Shown here piece by piece: positions 9,354 to 20,864 of a DNA stretch of 64,000 nt. Source of the stretch: Petrosia ficiformis. Taxonomy: Eukaryota; Porifera; Demospongiae; Haplosclerida; Petrosiidae. Below the pieces are notes generated by a model, which had not been told where the DNA came from, searched no databases, and saw only the letters and a program-made list of their open reading frames with translations. Each line of letters opens with the position of its first letter. Position 1 is the stretch's first letter. A program made the position numbers and the translations under genes. The DNA is taken from assembly GCA_947044365.1 (NCBI GenBank), contig OX345637.1, positions 7,329,701-7,393,700 of the forward strand, read 5' to 3'.

Positions 9354-12300
9354 ATGAAAATAGGACTATCAGAAGTCCCTGTTTTGCTTGTAGCTATTCT
9401 ATTGGTTCCTTGTCTTGGAAATCATGGTGATGACGGCAATAAAATTCCTCTCCATTTCTCTTACATTACAACAATAACGGGGGGTTTTAGAGCGTCAGGT
9501 GGTATACCTGCAGTTGACTTGGCTTTGGAGGAGATCAATAATCACTCTGATGTACTAGTAAATTACACCCTAAACTACACAACAATACTGGATTCTGCTG
9601 TGAGTTTTGCCATGTAATAACTATCTGTATAATTATATGGAATCTTAATTATTGTTTAAATAGTTAAATCATTGGTTAGTACAGTTCTAAGGATTTAACA
9701 ATTAGTTGTTTGTTCAGAATAGCTGCTTTGTACTAATTATAATCAATTAGTTGAAGCAATATAATTTTAGGGTGCTGTCTACTCATATTTCATGGCAATA
9801 ATTTAGTATACGTTTACTACTAAAGTGCATGTAATTGTATCTGGCCATCAAAAGAGTTTGGAAACCTGCCAACACATATTTTAATTTATTCTAGTGTACC
9901 TTTTAATTCTTGGTGCATATTATGTTTTAGTGACATGAGACAATTGGCAAACTAAAGTGAAATTCATGCTATTCCTTGAAACTGTACTAACCAACAAAAT
10001 GGTTATTTTAATTTTTGCAGTGTATCTCTTACATGCATTTGTACACTATAGTGTGATCGTTCAGCTTCATTGGATGCTTTCTTTCAACATTTTGACAATG
10101 ATTCAGAACCAACATACATCTCAACAGTGTGCTGTGGATGTTCTACAGCCACTATACCTGTAGCAGAGATCAGTCATTACTGGAACATACCCCAGGTATA
10201 TATATAATATGATATATAACGGGAACGTGCACACAGTTTACAGTTATATGTTCTGAATAGTAAAACATCCATTCAGTATTGGACTAGTGCTTTGAATGCA
10301 ACATTTGTTCAGATGTGTTTTGATAACTGTTGGGAACAGCACCCTAGATTGTTGGTTAGAGTAGTTTCAATTATACAATGCTGGGATGTATTTGGCTTCT
10401 GTGTTCTATCTATTAGTGAACGTGAATACATAGTCTTAATATTTATTTATAGCACACCATGCTCTAAAAATGTATATTTATAGACATAATTTTGGAATTT
10501 AATCCTCTCAAGCCACCACATACTATTAGCTAAATGTGTGAGTGGTTTAGTTACTATTTCATTATTCACAAATTGAATAAATGTTTCCTGTATACTAGTT
10601 GTAAATAGCAGATTATCTTATAGAAGTTCATCAATATTTATCCTACAGATTGCCTATGCAGCTGCTGCTTATGAGTTGACTAATCGTAAAAGATACAGGA
10701 GTTTTTTCCGTGTTCTCGCTTCTTTTGAGTTTATTGGTGCTTCATTAGCAGGAGTAGTTAGAGAATTTGGTTGGAGACAGATGGCGATTATTACTCAAAA
10801 TGAGAATCTTTTTAATGGAGTGAGTTAATAATACTATTATCATATATGCTTTATTATTATTATATAATTATTTATATTTATAATATAGATATATAATGTA
10901 TAGACATTACAATCACTGCAAAAAAAATTGTTAATTTTATTGGTTAATACAGTTACATTACACGCATAATAATGATGACATTGTACCAAGTATATTCAAT
11001 TATATTTGAAGTTATATTTTGCTATTCTGTCTAATACTCATTAGATGTACAAATAAGCAGAATAAATAATTATTTTAATTACATTGTAAAAATGAACTGG
11101 TTATTTTAACCCTTATTTGGTTACAGGACTTTCAATGCTGTATTGATAATAAATATTATGCTTGTGAGGTATAAATTATTGTAAATTCTCATTCAATTAT
11201 CTGTGGAGAACAAAGTTTTTTGTTGACAAAAATCCACGACTTTGTACTTATAATAAAAATAACAGATACCAAATACATTTTTTAAACATTTGTATATATA
11301 TATATATGTGTTATATATATCATGTTTCAGAGGTCTATATGCGTTATATAAACCTGCCACGAGGTAAGATATCACCCGAGGGCGTAGCCCGAGGGTGATA
11401 TCATCCGAGTTGGCAGGTTTATATAACGCATATAGACAGATGAAACATGTTATATCTGATATATTTTAGAATGAGATTCATACCTTGGATTGTCCTGCAA
11501 GAGATTGTCATTGAGTCCGTAAGAAATCGCTGTCGAGTTTCACAAGGTTGATATTTTAAAATATCAACCTATTTTGAGGTTTATATGAGAAATATAAACT
11601 TACACGCCCCATAGAAATGTATGGGCTATGAATCTCATTATGAGATATATATATATATAACACAAATGTCTTCGATCTATTTGCTTTTTATTATTTGTTA
11701 TTATAAGTTTTCAACAAATAACAGATAATTTAATGAGAGTTTACAATAATTTATACCTCACAAGCATAATATTTATTATCAATACAGCATTGAAACTCCA
11801 GTAACCAAATAAGGGTTAAAATAACCAGTTCATTTTTACAATGTATGTAGTTGTAGGTTTTTTTGCCCCTTTTTTCCCTATATTTGTAGACTAATTCTTT
11901 CTTGCTTATATGTATATACCACCAATAATTAATTTGTTTATAATTACTATAGCTATTTTTTGTGTTAGTAGTGAAGTTCATTACACTGCAAATATTAAAT
12001 TACTAAAATAACCAATTTATTGGTTAGTACAGTTACAAGGAAATTTCTTTGTAGTTTATCATACATGTTGTTGTGGCTACATATGACATTATGTGCACCA
12101 AGTATAAAAATGTATAAAAAGAATAAATTAAATTATGTTTTTGCAGGTTTCCAAACCTTCGGATGGCCAAAACTGCTAGATACAATCACTTTAAGTGGTT
12201 AATAAAGTAAATTCTTAGTATGAAATATGCACTATATATACTGCTTCAACTAATTGAATGTATGGTATTAAGAATGTGTGAATCCATAACAATCTGAATA

Positions 12301-15300
12301 ACTGACTAATTGACAGACTGAATAACTGACATTTTGTTAATCCTTGCAACTGTACTAACCAATTAAATAGTTATTTTAACAATTTTGTTTTTGCAGTGCA
12401 CTGTAAAAAGTAATAGGTTATTTCAACCTTCAGTTGGTTACAGGCAGTGGTGTAACTGAGTGTCTAGTGACGGCAGGGCCAAAAAACTGATAGTTGTAAA
12501 TTAAAAAAAAGTTTTTGATGGGGCATGTTCACACGCGTATGCTCACTTGTTACGCGTTTGTAAATAGTTTCCTATACCCTTCATGATTCAGTTGTACAAT
12601 GCACTGTTTACAATGTCATGAACCACAAAAATTTTCATGATTCAACAATGTATAATATGTAACTGTAAATATGGACCACAATTCTGTAATTAGGAGTTAA
12701 GTTCAGCTGCTTTCGAAGTTACGAGCAGTTTCAAAGAAGCCCGTGTCTTTGAAACTGCCCGAAGAAGATTGGGATAATCTTGTTAATGTGTTTTTTGGTT
12801 GTGATATCCTTACATATTCTTTCATTTTTGAAATGTTAAGTATTAATCTTTAATATTCTTGATAGCAGTCCATTTACTCATCGATCAAAACAAATAATAT
12901 CCTTATTAGGTATATACTTATAGTATTCATGATTGCAGCCATATATTCATTGATCAAACAAATCCACCCATAATAACCTGCAGCAGTTCAGTATAGATTC
13001 TTTCAGTGGCGTGACTAAGTGTTTAGTGATGGCAGGGGCAAAAAAACTGATAGTTGTAAAGCAGGGGGTCTGAATCTGAAGTGTTTTTCAGAGTAAAAAG
13101 ACCAAACTGAGGGGAAATTTATGGCTGGGGACAGCTTGTGGCTTTATTTCTGTTGTGTTACACTGGTGGAAAGAATGCTCAAAAGCGGTGTACAAACATT
13201 GATTGAAATAACAGAATAAGTGTGTGTATTAAAAAAATTAAAAAATATATATATTATATAAATTTTTTAAAAAATTGTGTTGCCCGGGCCCGGCCCGTGT
13301 GGGTCCAGGTTCAGTTATGCCAATGGTTACAGGTGTTTCAATGCAATTATATTTTCCTCCATGCTGATTTATTTTTTCTTCTGGGTATAATATTTACAAG
13401 TCATGCATAGTTCATTTGATCTTGACCTATATTGACTAATATAAAGTACATAAGGCATATGGTAACAAACGTACTAATATAATGTAGCTATATGCGTAGC
13501 ATAGTATTATATAGGTACAGCCTGTTGTGTATTATCTGTGAAAACAACAGATGTTACTAGCTCATTCCAGAGTAATTAAATGCACATGAATTTGTACTTG
13601 TAATAGTAAACTGATATACTCCACAGATATTTGAAAAGTCAGCACATGTATGTACCATTCTTTATTATGGCATATACTTTATATACTAGTCAATATAAAT
13701 CTAAATCAAAACATTATCTAGCTAGACAAGAAAGCAGCATTGATTTATATAGTCTCAGGAGGAATTGAAACTCATGTAACCAAACGAGGGTTAAATAACC
13801 CATTCATTTTTACAGTGATAGCTACAAGAACTATTGGAATTCAGTTTGTAAAAGTTGTGCTGCTTACAATAACTCATGTATAATTTATATGCACATTTTT
13901 ACACACATTAATTGATTGAACATCTAGCATCACTGTATATATGCATATAATCAGGTAAATTGATTTGAATGGTACCTTACCAGTAATATAATTAGGGTGA
14001 AATTGAAATTACAGTGAGAATATGATTATTAATCATGGGTGCGTAAGTGAACAATGGTTGATAATACTATGCTATTATACGTTTCTGTGAAGCACATATA
14101 GCATGAGACCTGTTATATGTCATCTCCAGTATGGATGTATTGTTTCATATGCCCACATGTGTATACTACCTTATAATTATATACACATACATACATACAT
14201 TATATATAATTATATAATATATATATTATATTACATATAAAACTTAACTTGCCTTTTTCAAACTGTTTTTAATGTAATCTGTAATCTAATCACAAGGATA
14301 ATGGCTATCAATAAATTACAAATACTCACTCTCCAACTGCACCTCTAATGATTATGTCTTTGAAAAGAAAAGTAATTAGCCAATAAATGATTAGTTATAA
14401 AGTTATTAAATGTGTACCTTTCAATTCTGGAATGAAGGAGAGGCTGTATACTACTAAATGAAGATATTATAAGACTATTTGTTCATATGTGTTGTCATCA
14501 GCACACATCCAACTTGTGTTATTTTTTACAATATATATGTTTTAATAATGTTTTGTCATTTCTGGTTGTTTTACACTGGACTGAAGCTGGATCTACAAAT
14601 CCCAGTGAATTATTATATATCGATCTTATGAAAGTATCATTATGATACCACTAATACATGTATCATAGGTGTTCCAGTGATACTATTAATGTTAGATAGA
14701 CAATTTTCTTCCATCATCAGCATTTGATGGATTCCAATTAATAAAGTTATTTGCATAATTATTATGTTTTCTTTTGAATATAATAGTAACTTAGAAGTGA
14801 TGTTAGATTGAAGTAAGTAGTATTTAAAATACATGGATATAGTACACACATTAATAGTATAAAAGACAATACACTTACTGTAATCTACGAACAATAAAAA
14901 CATACATTAAAATACAGTATATATATAGAACCTCTGGTAAAGGTTTCCACTAGTCCCAAGGTATTCCCTCTAAAGAGGTTCCACTGTACTAATCTAAGTT
15001 AGTTTAAAATATTGTATTACACTAAGTGATATTTTTCATTAATACAATAATACTATACATTACAATGTATTCAAATTAAATGCATAAAATTACATGATAT
15101 CATTCATAATAATTATTGTTCATTCCCACACTACAGGTTACTGTGACATTGAGAAAGATATTTAATGATGAAGCTTGGACTCTTGATGATTCAGCTATGA
15201 TTGACCCCAATTTAGAAAATTTTCCTTATGATCTAGCATTTAGTTGGGTATGTTTAGTATTATAACAAATTCTGTTGATGTTTGTCATTTTTCAACTCAG

Positions 15301-18300
15301 AGCAGAAATGGAGACTTTCGAATCATTACTATTAACACATACCAGGACTATGCTTATAGGATTCTGTGTGAGGTCTGTGTACAAATACATAATTAATATA
15401 ATATATTTCTGAATACATCATGCAGTGATCTGTATATTTATTCATGACTGTTTTCATACTATCATTCTAATTTACAGGCTTTTAATAGAGGCATGTTGCC
15501 ACCGAAATACGTATGGATCACCCCTGTTTGGTACACGACTGGCTGGTGGAAAAGTGTTAATGTTACAATGAATGAGTATTGTCCTGAGTCTAGTATTTTA
15601 CAAATTCTTAATGGTAGTTTGGGTACAGTACCTGAGGGATACTTTGCAGTTGCAAATGAATCAGCTATTTCATTCTCTGGATTGGTTAGTATACAATAAG
15701 TATTGACATTCACTTTATATCATGCACAGTATTACAATTATTTATTTCCACAAAACGTGTGTTGCCATCTAATTTGGAATATAGTAATACTGCAAATAAA
15801 ACATTACTTGCCATTAATTTAATATCACTTGTATGAAACATGTATATTTACAATCAAATACATATTGTAACAACAACAATGACAACTTTGTGTTCTGTTT
15901 GTACTTCTATATATGCATATATAATTAATTGAAATTGTAGTTAGCACAACTCACATTAAAGATGCTTTCATACAGATGTAGCAGTAATCGCAATAATCAT
16001 AATAATCGTCAAAACTGTCTTATATAGTACTTGTTGCATGGCCTCATTTAATCACACAACCATATAGGTACAAATCATATATAATATATACATAATTAGT
16101 ATAGTTTATGTCATGCCACATTCACAAAGCTAGATGACAAACCATGTATCAAACCACAGTGAACTTATCACACTTATGAAAGCTTTGAAGAGTGGCTTCA
16201 TCATGAAATATATATATGAGCACCCTCTGGTTTTTCATGGGCTTCTGATGATATGCTTATCATGGCATAGTATATATAATGATTATTGATAATGTTGAGT
16301 GGGTTTAGATAGTATGATTACTTAATGAAATTAGAAACCAAATTCACCCACATAACATTTACAATAATTATAAGTAAAATATTTTTGTAGACTTCTAGCA
16401 AATTTTTGGAAAAGTACAATATGAAACTAAGTGAAACTCAATATGAGAGTCTCAGTGTATCTGGTGTAGCATATGACACAATCTGGAGTCTGGCATTAGG
16501 GCTAGACTATACTGCTAAGAGAATTACTCAAAAAAATGAGAGTGGATGTGAAAATCTATTTGGAGATCTTGTACCACTTGAGGAGTTTAACTATACTAAT
16601 CAGAAGATGGGATGTATTATGAAAAGTGGCTTAGCAGAGCTAGAGTTTAAGGGAGTAACTGTGAGTTGTATGTCTGCGGTGTACATATTACACCGGACCT
16701 ACATTTGTGTATGTATTCAATACTATTCATGCATGCGATCAGTATTATACTGGGAAAATTTAGTAATAATTGCAAAGAGATATTCAGGAGTTTATGAGCA
16801 GTGAACACGGATAGTCTAATTTTATTCACAATGACTTTCCATATAAGGAATTTTCTGTGAGTACAAACTGGCAGATCACTCAAGTGGGTGATGAATAAGT
16901 AAAACACTTCCCCTACATACTCACCTACACAATAGTATTATTGGATGCTCCTTCGCACAGCTTCACTGCACATAAGCTCCTAGTATATTCAATGCATACA
17001 TATTGCATAATGTCTGAAATCTTTAGTATAACCTGTAATGGAGATAAGAGCGATTTAAAAATTATGACAATCAAATTCTGATATAATGTTTTCTGTACAG
17101 GGATCTATCATGTTCAATTCTAATGGAAGTCGACCAGACAATATTCTACTTGTACAACAGTACAGAATATCAGGTTAATGTATATTGTCTTCATGTTAGT
17201 TTGTGTAATAATAAATATCCATATTATCACCATAATTTATGATACTTTTGTAGATTATGATGGAAGTGTGAAGAGAGAAGTTGTTGCTGATATTGAGATT
17301 GGATTAAATGGAAGCAAGTTTGTTTTTAGAAAAGGAGAAAGCGTAAATACTCTCTGGGAATGTGAGCGAACTAATTGGTATATTAATAAAGACATATTTT
17401 TATATCCTATCATGTCACCTCTGGCTGATGAACTATTCATAGCAGTTTTCATGGCCCGTAGGGGCATCCCTATGATTGCTTTCCACGGGGTTGAATCTAT
17501 ATATATATATATATTTTCTTGTGTCCACTTGCGCGAGTATGCGTTGTATATGTAGTTAAGGAAGTTGCATCATTCCCGGGGGGCTCGGTCAATTAATGGG
17601 TGTGGCGCGTAAAAGAACGCGTGCTCGAGCTCTACAGACCAGCAGAAAGAAAGCTGTAGTGATGGGCGATACCAAAAATTATAAATCGATTCCGATTCTG
17701 AATACTTTTGGATCAGGAATCGAAGTAGTCAAGTAAGTGTGAGACTAGTTGCTATAGCAGCAAGACACCAAACAGGATCCAATTCTGACCAATGAAATCA
17801 CTGTTGCTAACCAAGCAAGTATAGCTGCATATGTGTTCTATCTTGTTCATGTTAAACTTATTGTGAAGAAATAAATATAATAATACATGTTCAATTGTTC
17901 ATTACATGCATGCACTATGCTGCCGCAGCCTACAGGAATATTTACTTATTTAATAACTACTGATTTATTAACTATTATTAATGTTAAAGGGCGTGGTTTA
18001 ATTCAGAATCGCTTCGATCGATTCTAACTTTTCTTTCGATACGAGTACAATTCCAGACGGAATCAAAGAATCGAATACTCGGGAATCAGAATCGTCCATC
18101 ACTAGAAAGCTGCTTGTAGCTAAGTAGCTTACGTAGAAACTGGAACTAATAGCTAGCTATTCTGCCTGAAATATATTTTTAAGTTCCTTTGAAAGGTAAG
18201 GAGAGTAGATAATCAATTAATAGGCTGTTGTGTTTCAGGCATGATAAAGTCAGCTGAATGCTGGACACCACAAAGCAATCATAGGGATACTTTTTTCTCT

Positions 18301-20031
18301 ATATACACTTGTTGTGTTTGCAGTAACAATTAAATATTAATATTCTTGTACTTTATTTGTGAGAGTAACTCATACAAACAACCAAATTGGTTGGCTGTAA
18401 TTTATGATCATTACTATTATTCATTTTGACTATTACAATTATACAGCTGGTATTCCTTATGACGGCTATCCAGAAGAAGTTATTCATCCTAATAGTACAC
18501 CATTATTCATCATCTATTCTATCTTCGCTTCAGCTGGGATAGTTTTTGTTATAGTGTGTCTGGTATTCAATATTATGTTTAGAAACAAAAAGTAAATTGA
18601 ACATCATGTCATAATTATCAACAAATCATCTACTTGCTTTTTTTTATGAACATCATTCTGTAATTTCTTTATTTCCCATGCAGGATTGTAAAACTGGCCA
18701 GTCCAAATCTTAATTATTTGATACTGTTAGGAGCTGCTATTCTCTACATCTGTGCCTTCTTGTATGTATTCTCAACATCAACACAACAATCAGCTACCAT
18801 TCTATGTAATGTGAGATTAAGATGTCTTGTATGTTTTTGCCAATTATTTAAAATCTATACAGTTCCAAATATGGCTTTTTTCTTTGGGATATACTCTATG
18901 TTTTGCTGTTATTCTCTCTAAAACTTGGAGAATTTATTATATCTTCAACAATCCCAATTTGAAGAAAAAGGTGAGATATGCTTATGTCACACAATATGAC
19001 ACAAGTACATAATTTTTATTCTCACTTATATATAGGCCATTAAAGACTGGATGTTGTTTATCGTAGTGATTGTTGTAGTAGCTATTGATATCTTTATCAA
19101 CTTCCTTGGAACAGCTATTCCTAAGTCACAACTTGAAGCAATAAAAATTAGAGACAGAGAACATCGTACTAGTGTATCTGTAAGTTAATAATTACATGAA
19201 ATCAGTCCATAAGACTTTGTTCTGATCTCTTCCAGGATGATGGCATCTCAGAGAATAATTTTGTATTTGTGTGTACAATGAATGACTCAGTCATATGGCT
19301 TGGCGTATCTTTTGCATATAAAGGACTATTGCAGATAGTCGCCATTTTTATGGCATTTCACATTCGAAGAGTGAAAATCAAAGCACTGAATGATTCCAAG
19401 GAGATAGCAGCTATTATATATATCAACAGTGTAATATTGGTTATAATGATTGTATCAGTGTTTGTACTGGATACTTACCATAATATTCATGCTGCATTGT
19501 TTGGTCTTGCTTTGCTTTTGCAGGCATCTTGTTTCCTAGGAATCATTTTTATAACCAAGGTAAGATGATAATAATTAACATAGGAATGATACATAGCTAT
19601 GATGTGTAAAAAGATTTTAGGATGTGATGTTTGATGAGTACCAACATACTTCTTGAATGAATAAAATATTATGATAACTATGTTGGAATAAAGTCATTTA
19701 ACAAGAGACAGTAAGCAAACAGCTATTCAATTCCTACAGATGGCAAGGGTTTATCTTGATCCTCAAGGTCTGCATATTTTCAGTACTGCTCAAACTTCTA
19801 CAGCCAATGGCAGGTCTCAATTGGAGACTAATACCAGCAATAACAGTGAAGCTATGAACAAACTCAAAAAGAGGATTGAAGAGTTAGAAGGAATGTTAAA
19901 TCTTTCAGATCAAACAGAAGTGAGTGAATGTGTTTGTGTATGTGTTTACATGTCTTACTGTATTACAAACTTTACAGATTGATCGTCAAAATTCCTCTAT
20001 TGTTGCCAATAAGAAACAAGATGATGTGTAG
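9354..20031 (+). CDS. GABA-B-receptor-like class C GPCR, copy A (827 aa)
   Basis: The 16 exons are 9354-9599, 10052-10195, 10649-10819, 15137-15247, 15301-15372, 15478-15684, 16391-16660, 17101-17173, 17254-17361, 18447-18591, 18684-18810, 18863-18970, 19036-19179, 19236-19559, 19740-19919 and 19978-20031. Phases agree throughout (2484 nt). The signal peptide is MKIGLSEVPVLLVAILLVPC. A Venus-flytrap domain follows (ASGGIPAVDLALEEINN, TVCCGCSTATIPVAEISHYW, FGWRQMAII, YDTIWSLALGLDYT). There is no cysteine-rich linker, as in GABA-B receptors. TM1 is in exon 10, TM2 in 11, TM3 in 12 (SLGYTLCFAVILSKTWR), TM4 in 13, and TM5-7 in 14. Exon 15 encodes a coiled-coil-like KLKKRIEELEGMLNL. The usual PK after TM7 is TK here. 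The role would be G-protein signalling at the plasma membrane; the ligand is unknown. Confidence 0.85.
9650..10022. mobile_element. Family 'CACTGC' element, copy 2 (intron 1 of receptor A)
   Basis: ATTGGTTAGTACAGTT near the left and AACTGTACTAACCAACAAAA ... TTTTTGCAGTG at the right form the inverted ends seen in copy 1. The extreme left end is eroded. The right end lies 29 bp before exon 2. Confidence 0.55.
11082..11843. mobile_element. 'CACTGTAAAAA' element with long inverted ends (intron 3 of A)
   Basis: The terminal inverted repeats are about 120 bp (CATTGTAAAAATGAACTGG, TTATTTTAACCCTTATTTGG, TTGATAATAAATATTATGC and onward at the left, mirrored at 11720-11843). They are flanked by TA on both sides. 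The interior carries a foldback hairpin (11316-11455). Relatives are at 12399-13817 and 39329-39914. The 2-bp target suggests a Tc1/mariner-type source, but no transposase is present. Confidence 0.75.
11316..11455. repeat. Foldback hairpin (arms about 65 nt)
   Basis: CTATATGCGTTATATAAACC, TGCCA and GATATCACCCGAGGGC on the left pair with GCCCGAGGGTGATATC, TGGCA and GGTTTATATAACGCATATAG on the right. The loop is only a few bases. A related hairpin is at 29911-30011. Confidence 0.8.
11984..12398. mobile_element. Family 'CACTGC' element, copy 3 (intron 3 of A)
   Basis: It begins CACTGCAAAT ... TTGGTTAGTACAGTTACAAG and ends CTTGCAACTGTACTAACCAA ... GTTTTTGCAGTG, inverted. It abuts the next element at 12399 exactly. 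A solitary left end of the same family is at 10914. Confidence 0.7.
12399..13817. mobile_element. 'CACTGTAAAAA' element split by a hAT-like insertion
   Basis: The left part (12399-12444, CACTGTAAAAAGTAATAGG .. GGTTACAGG) resumes at 13334 (TGTTTCAATGC) and ends 13817 with AACCCATTCATTTTTACAGTG. Removing the insertion restores an element of about 530 bp. Confidence 0.75.
12445..13325. mobile_element. hAT-like nonautonomous element with 8-bp target duplication
   Basis: The ends are CAGTGGTGTAACT at the left and AGTTATGCCAATG at the right (inverted CATTGGCATAACT). GTTACAGG is duplicated at 12437-12444 and 13326-13333. Eight-bp duplications and CAGTGG-type ends are hAT hallmarks. A second left end (CAGTGGCGTGACTAAGTG) at 13004 shows internal duplication or nesting. 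No transposase. Confidence 0.8.
14928..14995. repeat. Terminal fragment of a 'CAGTGGAACCTC' repeat
   Basis: The reverse complement of 14928-14990 starts ACAGTGGAACCTCTTTAGAG and continues GGACTAGTGGAAACCTTTACC, the look of a transposon terminus. No partner end was found nearby. The rest of 13818-15136 (intron 3) shows nothing I recognise. Confidence 0.35.
17451..18315. mobile_element. 'ATGGCCCGTAGGG' MITE (family M), copy 1, in intron 9 of A
   Basis: Left: ATGGCCCGTAGGGGCATCCC then TATGATTGCTTTCC. Right: AAAGCAATCATAGGGATAC. The inner inverted pair is ATCCCTATGATTGCTTT / AAAGCAATCATAGGGAT. The interior has GGCTCGGTCAATTAATGGG, TGTGGCGCGTAAAAGAACGC and CAGCAGAAAGAAAGCTG. Other copies are at 24979-26370 and 29352-29808. 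Interrupted by a hAT-like insertion. Confidence 0.75.
17657..18104. mobile_element. hAT-like element nested in family M copy
   Basis: The ends are TAGTGATGGGCGATACC and GAATCGTCCATCACTA (inverted TAGTGATGGACGATTC). The 8-bp duplication GAAAGCTG is at 17649-17656 and 18105-18112. Length 448 bp, with no coding capacity. Confidence 0.85.
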
Positions 20032-20864
20032 TCATAACATAATGATGGAATTACTTCAATGCAATCAATTTTCTATCATGCAAAATGTACTTTTGTAATT
20101 AATTTGTGTTTTGTGTTATTAAAAAATGTGCATAGATTTCTTTTTATTTGCAATATAAGAACTATAAATCATTTTGTCCTTTCCACTTTTTATTGCTATA
20201 GTCATTGATTTTTACAAACCTGTTGCTTGTTGATTTTATATATTATAATGTTTTTATATATTGTATACACAATGGTGACTTTACTATATATGCATATGCT
20301 TGCATGCTTAAATGTTAAACTGATTATACTTTACGCATTACAGGATATTAGTAATGCAGGTTATTATATGTACACTGTGAATAATTTACTCTTGTTTGAT
20401 TTAGCCATTATTTCATTAATTTAACCTTGTACAATTTGGGATTCAAGGACAATTTACAGCTCAGTAGAATCACTATAAAAAGAAATATAGATTGCAAACT
20501 ATTTGATATCAGACGCTCAATATATAGACATATTTTACTGACATAAGAAATATGAAAATTAGTGATACTAAACCAACTGCACCTTTCAGTATTACAAATT
20601 AATTATGCTATTATAATTTATTAATTATTATTATGACCTTTATTCTACTAAAATCACATAACAATAAATGTACACACATTACAAATCTACATATCTATAT
20701 AATCATATATAGTAAAGTGTAATTATTTTACTACAAATTATATTATTATATACATATAGCCATGGTTTCTTTTGACTTTATCAGCGGATTAGATCTCACT
20801 TCTACATGTATTATAGAATATTAAAATTATAATGGACATGCTAAATAATTGTATACCTTTGAAT
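20032..20864. other. Convergent intergenic region between receptors A and B
   Basis: AT-rich 3' flank shared by two genes that face each other. The conserved 3'-end segment of the receptor family (TCTCACTTCTACATGTATTA) lies at about 20796-20816 and reads from receptor B on the minus strand. No further gene is seen. Confidence 0.6.
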
